Of a stretch of DNA of 64,000 nt, positions 26,973 to 35,687 are shown piece by piece. The notes beneath the pieces are model-generated. The model was not told the origin of the DNA and searched no databases. It saw only the letters and a list, made by a program, of their open reading frames with translations. The DNA comes from PMG-095 sp037200885. Lineage in GTDB: Bacteria; Myxococcota_A; Polyangia; Polyangiales; Polyangiaceae. Numbering within the stretch: position 1 is the first letter of the stretch; each line of letters begins with the position of its first letter. Made by a program: the position numbers and the translations under genes. The stretch lies in assembly GCA_037200885.1 (NCBI GenBank), contig JBBCIN010000001.1:1922001-1986000 (forward strand), given 5' to 3'.

Positions 26973-27757
26973 TAGCGCACGGGCTCCGCGCCCGCGACCC
27001 GTACCACCAGCCGCCGTTCGTCGAGATCCACCACCGCATGCGCCGCCGCGGCGCGTCCCGGCGCGTCTTCGTCGAGGTTTTCGACCAAACTTTGCAGGGT
27101 GATGTAGGGCACGCCGGAAATCACATCGAAATGATTCCAGTGCACATGACCGTTGAACACGGCGACCACGCGCGACGCTTCGCTCACGATTTGCTGAAAA
27201 GCACGCCGCTCGGCGACGCGGCACAGATTGGGCCTTTTCTCGAACCAGCGGTTGCCATCGAGTCGCATTTCGCTGGCCGGATGGTGCATCAGCACGACGC
27301 TGGGCAGTGAGGTTCGAGCCAGATCGCCGCGCAGCCACGCGAGCTGCGCCTCGGGTAAGTGAACCGCGACGTCCGTGAGCTCGATCGTGCGGAGCACGCT
27401 GAAGTGCACGCCGGCCACGTCGCGACTGTAGTGGAGCTCGCCTTGGTGACCCCAGAGCGCGCGCAGATCATCGTCGCTCAGGTTCACCTGGTCGTGATTG
27501 CCGGCCACGTGTAGCACTGGGCTTTTCAGCTTGGATAAGATCGAGACGAACTGTCCGTATTGCTCCAGGTCCGTGGCGCGCGATTCGTCTTCGATCACGT
27601 CACCCAGGTTGACCACGAGCTCGGGTTGGGCCTCGTCGTTCATGCGCGTGACGAATGCCTCACACAGCTCGCCCGCGTGCGCCGTCAGCTTACGCAACTT
27701 GCCTTGGAAGTAGGCAGCTTTCCCGAAATGCTCGTCGGAGATCAGGGCGAAACGCAT
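26945..27757 (-). CDS. Calcineurin-like metallophosphoesterase
   Basis: 270 residues, no signal peptide, so cytoplasmic. The metal-binding motifs of the family are in order: ISDEHFG (D-x-H, with Glu between), NLGDVIEDE (GD), AGNHDQ (GNHD), LMHHP and FNGHVHWN (GHxH). Probably hydrolyses a phosphoester, for example in a nucleotide or phosphorylated protein; the substrate cannot be told from sequence. Its 3' end overlaps the convergent lgt end by 28 bases. Confidence 0.85.
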   Translation of the reverse strand: MRFALISDEHFGKAAYFQGKLRKLTAHAGELCEAFVTRMNDEAQPELVVNLGDVIEDESRATDLEQYGQFVSILSKLKSPVLHVAGNHDQVNLSDDDLRALWGHQGELHYSRDVAGVHFSVLRTIELTDVAVHLPEAQLAWLRGDLARTSLPSVVLMHHPASEMRLDGNRWFEKRPNLCRVAERRAFQQIVSEASRVVAVFNGHVHWNHFDVISGVPYITLQSLVENLDEDAPGRAAAAHAVVDLDERRLVVRVAGAEPVRYQVELRGRG

Positions 27758-27850
27758 GCCGCGCAGCGTAGCGCGGTATTGAACGGCTCAGGAGGGCGGA
27801 GTAGCGTGCCCGGCCAGACTTTCGATCTCAGCATCCAGGAGCTTTATCGC

Positions 27851-28456
27851 ATGACGCACAAGACCCTTCGCCTGACTTTGCCCTTCGTGATGCTCGCGGC
27901 CATTGCCTGCAAGAAGCAAGACGAGCCGGCCGCCACTGCCGGCTATCAAGCGGGCATGCCCGGCGCGGCAGGCGCAGCCGCCACCGCGATTCCGAGCGCA
28001 ACCGCGGCGCCCGCGGTGCCTACCCCCGCGCCGATCGCTACGGCCCCGGTTCCGGCCGATCCTGCGGTAGCCGCTGCAATCACCCCCATGCTGACGCAGC
28101 TCGCAGCGACGCAAACCGTCGCGGGCTCGAAGGCGCTCGGCAGCGCCATAGTCGGCAACGTGGGCGGCGCGCAGACGCTCGAGCAGCAGATCATGCTGCA
28201 GCCGAACAAGTGTTACAGCGTGGTCGCGGTGGGCATGCCGCCGATCAGCGAGCTGAACGTTCAGCTGCTCGCCGTCACGATCATCCCGGGCATGGCCCCG
28301 ATTTTGGCGACCGATCAGGACGTGGGCGCTTCGGCGACGCTGGGCAAGAAGCCGAACTGCTACAAGTGGGCGTTGCCCTTGCCGACGCCCGTGAAGGTCG
28401 TGGTCAGCGCGACCGGTGGCCAGGGCGTGGCCGGCGCACAAGTCTTCGAGAAGTAA
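27851..28456 (+). CDS. Lipoprotein, unknown function
   Basis: 201 residues from ATG 27851 with AGGAG upstream. Lipoprotein signal MTHKTLRLTLPFVMLAAIAC, then an Ala/Pro/Thr linker to about residue 75. The C-terminal domain has two Cys (NKCYSVVAVGMPPISELNVQ, PNCYKWALPLPTPVKVVVSA) that could form a disulfide; it looks like a small beta-sandwich. No homologue recognised. Confidence 0.65.
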   Translation: MTHKTLRLTLPFVMLAAIACKKQDEPAATAGYQAGMPGAAGAAATAIPSATAAPAVPTPAPIATAPVPADPAVAAAITPMLTQLAATQTVAGSKALGSAIVGNVGGAQTLEQQIMLQPNKCYSVVAVGMPPISELNVQLLAVTIIPGMAPILATDQDVGASATLGKKPNCYKWALPLPTPVKVVVSATGGQGVAGAQVFEK

Positions 28457-28504
28457 CGCGCTTCACGCCGACATCGCCGGAACCGCGCGACCCCTCAGGA
28501 AATC

Positions 28505-30055
28505 ATGGATTGGACTCACGGCTACGTTCAGACCGTCGACTACACGCATCACTATTGTCGCGAGTTGTCGCCCTCGCTGCTCGACTTCGCGTGTTTGTCG
28601 CGCGGCATCTCGACGTCGCTCGCTGAGCGCCCACTCCGGTACCTCGAGCTCGGCTTCGGCCAGGGCCTCTCGCTGAACGTGCACGCGGCCGCGAGCCAGG
28701 GCGAGTTCTGGGGCACTGATTTCATTCCCGCGCACGTGCTGAATGCGCGCGAGCTTGCTGCCGCCTCGCGCAGCGGGGCGCGGCTATTCGAAGACTCCTT
28801 CGAGGACTTCGCGCGCCGTGAGGATCTGCCGGAGTTCGACGTGATTGGCATGCACGGTACGTGGTCTTGGATCTCGCCCCAGAACCGAGCCATCGTACTG
28901 GACATCGTGCGCAAGAGGCTCGCGCCTGGCGGCTTGTTCTATCTGAGCTACAACGCGCTGCCGGGCTGCGCGGCGGAGCTGCCGCTGCGCAATCTGCTCA
29001 AGCTACACGTCGAGCAAGTGAGTCCGCCCTTGCTCGGGGTGCCAGAAAAGATCGACGCATCGCTTTCATTCATGCGCTCACTCGCGGAGGCCGGCTCACG
29101 CCATTTTCACGAACAGGGCGAAAGCAAGGCGCTGCTCGATCGCGTGAGCGGTCAGAACCGCAATTATCTAGCGCACGAGTACCTCAATCGCGATTGGCAA
29201 CCGATGGGCTTCGCCGAGGTGGCCGCGCTCGCGAGTGAGGCCAAGCTCGAATTCGCGACCTCGGCGACTTTGAGCGATCATCTCGACAGCGTCGCCTTCC
29301 CGGACAAAGCGAAGAAGCTGCTCGACGAAGCCAAACATCCGCTTTTGCGCGAAACCGCGCGCGATTATCTGGTCAATCAGCGCTTTCGGCGCGACATTTT
29401 CGTCAAAGGGCTGCGCCGCCTGAGCCCCGAAGCGCGCGACGAGCGCTTCGCGCGCAGCCGCTTCGTGCTCCGCGCGCTTCCGGAGAAATTGCTGGGTGCG
29501 AAAATCCCGATGCCATTCGGCGAAGCCGAGCTCAAGCCCGAAACCTACGGCGCGCTCAGCGCGGCCCTGGCCGAGCAAAATTTCGCGCCCAAGTCGCTCA
29601 CTTTTCTCCGGCAGCACCCAGGCTGCAAACAGCTCCGTCCCGGACAGTTCGTGCACGCACTGCGCTTGCTGGTCAGCACCGGACATTTGCATCTGGCACA
29701 ATCCGAGGCAGCCGCCGCTGCGGCCGCGCCGCGCTGCCAGGGACTCAATGCGCAGCTGCTCGATCGCGCTTTGTACACGGATGAGGGCACTGTTTTGGCC
29801 TCGCCCGTGACCGGCAGTGGCGTGATTGTCCCCCACGAGCAGCAATTGTTTCTACACGCGCGCGCGCAAGGTCAATCGACGCCCGCACAATGGGCGGCCC
29901 ACGCCTGGAGCCGCTATTCCGCGCTCGGAGTGCGCCTGACCCAAGACGGAAAGGTGCTCGAGACCGCGCAGGAGAATCTGGCCTACTTGACGCAAACCGC
30001 CCAAACATTCGCGGACCAAGAACTCGTCGTGCTGCAGGCTCTCGGCATCGCGTAG
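28505..30055 (+). CDS. Class I methyltransferase with regulatory domain
   Basis: 516 residues. N-terminal Rossmann methyltransferase: RYLELGFGQGLSLN is the SAM-binding motif I, FWGTDFIP motif II, DVIGMHGTWSW motif IV. After residue about 190 comes the helical region typical of the predicted methyltransferase regulatory (PKMT_reg) family: FHEQGESKALLDRVSGQNRN, YLAHEYLN, DYLVNQRFRRDIFVKGLRRL. These proteins are often annotated as protein-lysine-methyltransferase-like; the substrate is unproven. It starts 48 bases after the preceding lipoprotein. Confidence 0.85.
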   Translation: MDWTHGYVQTVDYTHHYCRELSPSLLDFACLSRGISTSLAERPLRYLELGFGQGLSLNVHAAASQGEFWGTDFIPAHVLNARELAAASRSGARLFEDSFEDFARREDLPEFDVIGMHGTWSWISPQNRAIVLDIVRKRLAPGGLFYLSYNALPGCAAELPLRNLLKLHVEQVSPPLLGVPEKIDASLSFMRSLAEAGSRHFHEQGESKALLDRVSGQNRNYLAHEYLNRDWQPMGFAEVAALASEAKLEFATSATLSDHLDSVAFPDKAKKLLDEAKHPLLRETARDYLVNQRFRRDIFVKGLRRLSPEARDERFARSRFVLRALPEKLLGAKIPMPFGEAELKPETYGALSAALAEQNFAPKSLTFLRQHPGCKQLRPGQFVHALRLLVSTGHLHLAQSEAAAAAAAPRCQGLNAQLLDRALYTDEGTVLASPVTGSGVIVPHEQQLFLHARAQGQSTPAQWAAHAWSRYSALGVRLTQDGKVLETAQENLAYLTQTAQTFADQELVVLQALGIA

Positions 30056-30060
30056 TGAAT

Positions 30061-30190
30061 TTTTGATTGATGGTCACGCGCCCGGCGCGCCCCGTCCCAG
30101 CCTTCGGCGTCCCAGCCCGGCCTTCCAGCAAATCGCACCCTGACGCCGAAGGCTACGCCGCCACCAGTCGCGCCGCGCGACCATCAAAAA
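30061..30190. repeat. Dispersed element as an inverted pair, copy 3
   Basis: Left arm 30061-30111 and right arm 30142-30190 are inverted relative to each other: TTTTGATTGATGGTCACGCG ... GCCTTCGGCGTCC and GACGCCGAAGGCT ... CGCGACCATCAAAAAT. They could pair as a stem of nearly 50 imperfect bases with a 30-base loop, in the gap between a plus gene and a convergent minus gene. Single arms occur at 1585, 9099 and 61071. Confidence 0.75.
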
Positions 30191-30227
30191 TATTCTCTCT
30201 CCCCTCTCTCCCTCTCCGCTCGCTGCA

Positions 30228-30255
30228 AAAGATACTGTTTAAACGCAGTATCTTT
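30228..30255. terminator. Perfect hairpin around GTTTAAAC
   Basis: AAAGATACTG / CAGTATCTTT, a perfect 10-base stem with an 8-base loop, between the convergent methyltransferase and matrixin genes. A's lead into the stem and T's end it on both strands, so it could terminate in both directions. Confidence 0.55.
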
Positions 30256-30339
30256 CGAGACCGCGAAGCGCTGCCCAAAGTTGACTTGCGAAACCAGGTC
30301 CCGAATATACCGCGCCCCGCCCCCGCGCCCCGCGCCGAA

Positions 30340-31293
30340 CTAGCGCCGGGTCCGTATTCGGCGCGCGGCGAAAGCGGCGATCACCAATCCCAATGCGGCC
30401 ACCATCGGCGACGGGCGGCGCCGTGAGCTTGCCGCGAGGTGACAGCCGCAACTACTTGCGTCTTGCGTGAGTGACGGCAGCTTGCACGGAGGATCCGCGC
30501 CGATAGGGATTTGGCACATGTCGTACGCCGGCGCGGATGACGAGCCGCAGCTCAGCTTTGGTCCGGGCGGATAGGCGGCGCAGATCGCGGCCGCGTCGTC
30601 GGGCGAGATCAGGTTCGGGCTGAAGGGCAGACTTTGGTAGTCGGTGGACATCACCGCACCGCTCACCTGACTGTGCGCGAGACCGAGAAAATGGCCGAGC
30701 TCGTGGGTCAGCACGTAAAGCAGCGAGGTTGACATCATGCCGGTTGGATCGGTCTCGAACGAGTAGTCTTGCGAGTTGATTTCGACGTCTGCATCGACGA
30801 TCAATCCCGATTCGGCGCCGCCGGTGGGCGTCGTGACCCCGATGCGCGCCTTGCCCTTGACCCATCCGCTGTCGTGGAACATGATCACGTGCACGTTCTT
30901 GTCGGCGCCGTCGCAGACTGCTTCGCGGCGGTCGCAACTCACGTAGCCTTGAAACTGCACTTCGAAGCGCGGCGAGCCCCCACCCGGGCAACGCGCGGAT
31001 TTCCAGGCGTAGAACGCCTGCGCGACGAAGGCTTGAATTTGATCGGCATCGAGTTTGGAACGCGGCGAGCCATCGACTTGCACCGCGTAGGTGAGGCACG
31101 AGCTCGCCCAAAATAGGGGATGCCCCTTGGTGACGCATTGATTGGCGTCGCGCGGGCAGGGATCGTGGTCATCCTCACCGAGCTCGCAGCTCATCGTGCG
31201 GCAATAGGCGGCCGCGCTGGCCGTCCAACCGAGCACGCACAGCACGCACCACGCCGCTACGCCCAACTTCACCCCGCGAGCCCGAGCCTTCAC
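30340..31293 (-). CDS. Matrixin-type metalloprotease, MYXO-CTERM-like tail
   Basis: Start taken as GTG 31293, giving a signal peptide (residues 10-28). The zinc motif HELGHFLGLAHS (HExxHxxGxxH) is intact near residues 196-207, followed by VMSTDYQS, the Met-turn region of matrixins. Many Cys pairs (CRTMSCELG, CPRDANQC, CGCHL) suggest disulfides. The end, a Cys-rich spacer (SSCGCHL), then MVAALGLVIAAFAA and ARRIRTRR, matches the MYXO-CTERM sorting signal: Cys, membrane helix, Arg cluster. So likely processed and placed on the cell surface. Confidence 0.82.
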   Translation of the reverse strand: MKARARGVKLGVAAWCVLCVLGWTASAAAYCRTMSCELGEDDHDPCPRDANQCVTKGHPLFWASSCLTYAVQVDGSPRSKLDADQIQAFVAQAFYAWKSARCPGGGSPRFEVQFQGYVSCDRREAVCDGADKNVHVIMFHDSGWVKGKARIGVTTPTGGAESGLIVDADVEINSQDYSFETDPTGMMSTSLLYVLTHELGHFLGLAHSQVSGAVMSTDYQSLPFSPNLISPDDAAAICAAYPPGPKLSCGSSSAPAYDMCQIPIGADPPCKLPSLTQDASSCGCHLAASSRRRPSPMVAALGLVIAAFAARRIRTRR

Positions 31294-31473
31294 CAGCGCA
31301 CGCGTAGTGCAGTGCGCTGAATGCGTAAAGTGGCGCGTGTGCAGGCGCAAGCATAGACGCGGTACATTTACGTTCTGACTGTGCGGTCCGACTTTGCCCC
31401 GCGATCGCGCTCGGCACCGGCGTGTGCGCAGCAAGCGCGCCGAAAAGAGGCGCGCTTGTGTTAGTTTCCGCGC

Positions 31474-32031
31474 GTGAAAAGCACCGGCTTCACCGTCTGG
31501 CTCACGGGTCTTCCTTGCTCAGGAAAGTCGACAATTGCGGGCGAGCTCGCGCGCCGGTTCCTGCGCCGGGGGCGCCGAGTGGAAGTGCTCGACGGCGATC
31601 TGGTCAGGCAATCGCTTTCCTACGGCCTGGGCTTCAACCGCGAAGATCGCGATCGCAACGTGATGCGAGTCGCCTTCGTCGCCAACCTTCTGGCGCGCAA
31701 TGACGTCGTCGTGATCGTCGCGGTCGTGAGCCCATATCGCGCCGCGCGCGACGAAGCTCGACGCTCGTTGCAGAGGTTCTTCGAGGTGTACGTCGATTGT
31801 CCGGTCAGCGAGTGTGAGCGGCGTGACGTCAAAGGGATGTACAAGCGAGCGCGGGCTGGCGAACTGCGCGGATTTACCGGAGTCGACGACCCGTATGAAG
31901 TCCCCCTCGAGCCGGAGTTGACGCTCTCGACGAATCTTCAGTCGAGCGACGAGAGCGCCGCACGCGTCGAGGCCGCGCTGGTCGAGTGTGGCCTACTGAG
32001 TGCGAGCGACCCCGACGCGACTCAGAAGTAG
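31474..32031 (+). CDS. cysC: Adenylylsulfate (APS) kinase
   Basis: Phosphorylates APS to PAPS, the sulfate donor of sulfotransferases and a step in sulfate assimilation. 185 residues, GTG start. Walker A GLPCSGKST (12-20), LDGDLVRQSLSYGLGFNRED (typical APS kinase substrate loop), VSPYRAARDEARR and GFTGVDDPYEVP. No ATP sulfurylase domain. It is convergent with the SdmB-like gene, whose stop overlaps its 3' end by 10 bases, and lies near a sulfotransferase gene, which would use its product. Confidence 0.92.
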   Translation: MKSTGFTVWLTGLPCSGKSTIAGELARRFLRRGRRVEVLDGDLVRQSLSYGLGFNREDRDRNVMRVAFVANLLARNDVVVIVAVVSPYRAARDEARRSLQRFFEVYVDCPVSECERRDVKGMYKRARAGELRGFTGVDDPYEVPLEPELTLSTNLQSSDESAARVEAALVECGLLSASDPDATQK

Positions 32032-33008
32032 CCGTTGTCACGAAACCAGCTGACCGAATCGCGAAACGCCTGCCGGATGGGCGTCGGCGACAACCCGAGC
32101 TCCCGGCGCGCCTTCTGATTGCTGCCGTACTTGCCGCTCGTCAAAAGCCGGATCGAGTGTTGGTTGAAACGCGGGTATTTGTCGGGGAAAAGCCGAGCTT
32201 CCACAAAATCCTTGGGCACCGAGATCGCCAGCATGAGCCCGGCGGGAATGCGGAAACGCGGGCGCGGGCGACCGGTGTCCTCGGCGAGCCAATCGAGGAT
32301 CTGATCGAGAGAGGCGACCTCTCCCGACAGTAAATAGCGCTCACCTCGGCCACCTCGGTCCATCGCGAGCAGGTGACCGGCGATCACGTCGCGCATCGGC
32401 ACCCAATCGAAGCCGCCAGGCACATAGGCTTTCATCTTGCCGTGCGCGAAGTCGACGAACGTGCGGCCCACGAGGCTGGGACGGAAATCGAACGGCCCCA
32501 CGGTTGCGCAGGGATTCACGATACAAGCGTCGAGCCCGCGCTCGATCTCGCGTTTGACCTCCACCTCCGAGGCGGCCTTGCTCCGTTCGTAGTCGGTGGC
32601 CGGTTCGTCGGCAGTGAGGGCGTGCTCTTCGCGGCTCGGGCCGTCCGGATTCTTACCCATGGCGCCGAACGAGCTCGTGTGTACGACCCGCTTCACGCCG
32701 GCCTGGCGGGCCGCCGCGAGTAGCCGCGCGGTGCCGGCTACGTTCGCGTCCCATAGGGCCTCGCGATCGCCGTTGCGAATGCTGATCATCGCGGCCACGT
32801 GATAGACGCGCTCGACGCCCGCCATCGCGCGCGCGAGCGACGGCGCGTCGCGCAAGTCACCGACGGCGCGCTCGACCTCGAGCCCCTCGAGCGGCTTCGG
32901 ACTCGAGTCGCGACGGCAGAGCACGCGCACGCGTTCTTGCCGCGCGAGCAACGCCCGCACCAAATTGTTGCCGATGTGCCCCGTGGCCCCCGTAACGAGC
33001 GTGGTCAT
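32022..33008 (-). CDS. sdmB: NAD(P)-dependent sterol reductase, SdmB-like
   Basis: 328 residues, extended short-chain dehydrogenase: TGATGHIG (6-13) binds NAD(P), Ser112/113 with Tyr140 and Lys144 (YERSK) form the catalytic set. It resembles 3-beta-hydroxysteroid dehydrogenase/epimerase proteins. In Methylococcus and relatives, SdmB works after the Rieske oxygenase SdmA to remove a C-4 methyl of sterols. Here it starts 16 bases after the end of a Rieske gene, inside a sterol locus, so that role is likely. Alone, the sequence would only say SDR. Confidence 0.75.
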   Translation of the reverse strand: MTTLVTGATGHIGNNLVRALLARQERVRVLCRRDSSPKPLEGLEVERAVGDLRDAPSLARAMAGVERVYHVAAMISIRNGDREALWDANVAGTARLLAAARQAGVKRVVHTSSFGAMGKNPDGPSREEHALTADEPATDYERSKAASEVEVKREIERGLDACIVNPCATVGPFDFRPSLVGRTFVDFAHGKMKAYVPGGFDWVPMRDVIAGHLLAMDRGGRGERYLLSGEVASLDQILDWLAEDTGRPRPRFRIPAGLMLAISVPKDFVEARLFPDKYPRFNQHSIRLLTSGKYGSNQKARRELGLSPTPIRQAFRDSVSWFRDNGYF

Positions 33009-33024
33009 GGCACTCGTGTCGCGC

Positions 33025-34248
33025 TCACTGCGCGGCGGAGGCGTCGGACGTAGGAGCTTGTTCGATCAGGCTGCCCTCTGCGACGGCAGACGCGCGCGCA
33101 GCCTGATCCGACTCCGCCTGACGGCGCCTGAGCGAACGCGAAAGCTCACTGGTTTGATACTCCCGCGCCTTCTCCAAGGTGAGCTTCTGGAACTCGATTA
33201 CGGCTGGATTGAGCTCGATCATCGGGCGATCGGCATGTCGCTCGAAACCGGCTTGCTCCGCCTCGAGGATCCATTTGTCTTCGGCCAGCAAGGGCTCCAC
33301 GTAGAGCAGGTTTGCGAGCTTGAGCGCGAGCGGCTTCAGCGGTCGCGGGATGGTCCAGCGCAGGAACGGAATCTCGATCGGCCCGAACAGGAAGACGAAG
33401 AAGCAGCGCGTGGTGCGCTCGTCGATGGGCAGCATGAACAACCAATGCAAATATTTGCCGAGGATGTCCGAGCCTTGATACGGGTACTGGTACCAGAGTT
33501 TGATGCGATCGAGTCCCTTGCCCCCGTTCTCCGAGGCGAGCCGCGCGATCAGACTCTTACCGAAGGACGTCTGGTACGTGACGTTGATCGTGTCGCCCAC
33601 GCGAGCATATTCGACGAGCTTCGGATCGACGAACGGTTCCTTGCCGCGGTGCAAGTAGGCGTGGTTGAAGTCGCACACGTTCTCCACGATCATCGAAAAG
33701 TGCGCGCCGATGGTGATGTCGATGGGAATCACCGGCCAGGGCTTGGGTCCGCTGAGCTCCGGCACCTCCGGCAGCGGGACACCTTCGGCGAGCGCGGGAT
33801 CGCCCGGGAAAATCCAGATCAAGCCGTAGCGCTCTTTGACCGGGTACGAGCGGATACCGATCTTCGGTAGCTTGTCGCGCCCCTTGCCGAGCTCGTGACT
33901 GATCTCCACGCAGCGGCCCGCGCCGTCGTACTTCCAGCCGTGGTACTGGCACACGAGCCGCGTGCCCTCGACGCGTCCGCAAGACAATGGAAGCTGGCGA
34001 TGCGCGCAGCGATCCTCCAGCGCGCTCACGTTCCCGGCGTCGTCCCGGTAGAGAGCGATCGAGCTCTTCCACCACACCACCGCGAGCACCTGACCGCGGC
34101 GCAGCTTGCTCGCGAGCTCGACGGCGTACCAAAAATTGCCGCTCGGTCCCGAGCGCCGCACTTCCGCAACGCGCGTCTCCCGGCGCCCGGGGCCGGCTGC
34201 GCCGGTGATGGTTTCAACCTGCGGGATCGCTTCCAAGGCCCAGAACAT
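33025..34248 (-). CDS. sdmA: Rieske oxygenase, SdmA-like sterol C-4 demethylase
   Basis: 407 residues from ATG 34248, with GAGGGGG upstream; a TTG at 34272 is an in-frame alternative. The Rieske [2Fe-2S] site is CxH...CxxH: Cys81-His83 (CAHRQ) and Cys100-His103 (CQYHGW). The mononuclear iron site is ENVCDFNHAYLHRG, Asp193, His196, His200. In bacteria with sterols, SdmA oxidises a C-4 methyl for removal by SdmB. The gene order sulfotransferase, sdmA, sdmB and its location beside the cyclase support this. The electron partner is not visible in the locus. Confidence 0.8.
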   Translation of the reverse strand: MFWALEAIPQVETITGAAGPGRRETRVAEVRRSGPSGNFWYAVELASKLRRGQVLAVVWWKSSIALYRDDAGNVSALEDRCAHRQLPLSCGRVEGTRLVCQYHGWKYDGAGRCVEISHELGKGRDKLPKIGIRSYPVKERYGLIWIFPGDPALAEGVPLPEVPELSGPKPWPVIPIDITIGAHFSMIVENVCDFNHAYLHRGKEPFVDPKLVEYARVGDTINVTYQTSFGKSLIARLASENGGKGLDRIKLWYQYPYQGSDILGKYLHWLFMLPIDERTTRCFFVFLFGPIEIPFLRWTIPRPLKPLALKLANLLYVEPLLAEDKWILEAEQAGFERHADRPMIELNPAVIEFQKLTLEKAREYQTSELSRSLRRRQAESDQAARASAVAEGSLIEQAPTSDASAAQ

Positions 34249-34298
34249 TCCGCCCCCTCGGCCAAAGGTCAAGTCCGAGTGTAGCTTGGGGCCGACCG

Positions 34299-35456
34299 CT
34301 AATCGAGCGCCAGCGCCGTTGCTTCCAAGTCAGCGCCCGTAACGCTGTCCCAGTGCGGTCCGAGCGCGCTCCGCAGATCCTCTTCCGTGAGGCCGAAGCG
34401 GGCGAGATCGTAGGCGTGACGACTCTTGAAGCGCCGGCCGTCAGCGGCCGCTTGCTCGAGCCGCTCACGGAATCGCGGCGTTACGCTGAGCCCCAGAGCG
34501 TCGTAGATGCGACTGACGGTGCCCACCGGATCGGCGACGAGGGATTCGAAGCGCACGGTCACCCAGTTCTCGGGCGGCTGCTTCTGCCCCTCGTCACAGA
34601 GCAGGCGATAGTGCTTCAGAAACATGTCGGCGAGCGCGCGCGTAGCGGGCGAATTAGGCGCAATCGTCGGCGAATGGGTCTGCCACATCGCGTAGAAAAG
34701 ACTCACGGCGGAGGGGATTGCTTCCCGCGGATCGCGCACGATGTGCACGTAGCGCGCGTTCGGAAAGGCGAGCTTGGCGACCGCTAGGCGGCTCGGCAAA
34801 AGGACGTTCTTGATCAGCGGGGTCCGCTTGCCGCCCGTTACGTACAACAGCCGCCGCACCGTTTCACGGTAGTCTCGCGCGAGGCGTCGAAGCGTCTTCG
34901 GCGCGAAACCGCTGAGGTCGACCAGCTCCGGCATGGCGCGGATTCCGGGGAACAACATGTAGAGGGCAGGGCTCACGAGGCTATAGACGAACAAATTCTC
35001 GTCTTCCTCGTCCGCTCGTAGTCCGACCCGATGAATGCCGTCCCAGGCCGTGAAAAGCTGCCGGTCGATGGCGTCCAGCAGGCGGCTCAAGCCAAGCCCG
35101 CCCCGTGCGTCGAGATCGCGCAGGCCGCGCAGCGCGCGGTTCAAAAGCACCGAGGGCGCAAGCATTTGGTACAGTTTGAAGCTCACGAAGCGCTCGTCGT
35201 CCAAGGCGAGCAAGTGATGCAAAAAAGTCGTCCCGGAGCGCGGCGTGGCGATCACGAACAGGGGTGGTGTCACCGGCGTGAGCTCGAACGCCGGGTAGAG
35301 CAAGCGATCGAACCAACGTGCGATCGACACACTGCTACACATGAGGGCGTGAGCCAGGGCGAAGCCGCTGGTGTACATGCCTTTACGCAGTGTCAGGCCG
35401 CCCTCGCGCGCGCCCCGACGGGCGAGCCAGCCGAGGGTCTTGGCGTGGACGTACAT
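34299..35456 (-). CDS. PAPS-dependent sulfotransferase family protein
   Basis: 385 residues from ATG 35456. The 5'-phosphosulfate loop TPRSGTTFLHHLL (71-83) and the 3'-phosphate motif IVRDPREAIPSAVSLFY (about 237-253) identify a PAPS sulfotransferase. An N-terminal segment may associate with membranes. It lies 50 bases upstream of sdmA on the same strand and opens the minus-strand sterol operon; an APS kinase sits just beyond sdmB. It may therefore sulfate a sterol hydroxyl. No acceptor is proven; carbohydrate or lipid sulfation is the alternative. Confidence 0.85.
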   Translation of the reverse strand: MYVHAKTLGWLARRGAREGGLTLRKGMYTSGFALAHALMCSSVSIARWFDRLLYPAFELTPVTPPLFVIATPRSGTTFLHHLLALDDERFVSFKLYQMLAPSVLLNRALRGLRDLDARGGLGLSRLLDAIDRQLFTAWDGIHRVGLRADEEDENLFVYSLVSPALYMLFPGIRAMPELVDLSGFAPKTLRRLARDYRETVRRLLYVTGGKRTPLIKNVLLPSRLAVAKLAFPNARYVHIVRDPREAIPSAVSLFYAMWQTHSPTIAPNSPATRALADMFLKHYRLLCDEGQKQPPENWVTVRFESLVADPVGTVSRIYDALGLSVTPRFRERLEQAAADGRRFKSRHAYDLARFGLTEEDLRSALGPHWDSVTGADLEATALALD

Positions 35457-35687
35457 GCGCGGCAGCCTAATTCCATTCGCCCCGCGCCGTGCCTGCCGAA
35501 TGCGTCGACGCTTTTCGTCGCAGTGTCCACCCGGCCTGATCCTTCCAGCGAAACTGGATACCCGGCCCCGCATGCTCGGTTCCCTTGCGTTGCACAGGCG
35601 AATTCGATACTTGGCAATGGCGCGGTACGTGGTGGCAACGTGGTGGCGACATTGACGGGCCCGGAACTCGGACCCAGAGGTCTTACA

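Noticed and set aside
35457..35687. Promoter elements in the divergent sterol gap
   Set aside because: TTGACG at 35653 has no convincing -10 partner. The gap is a likely regulatory region but no specific site can be supported.
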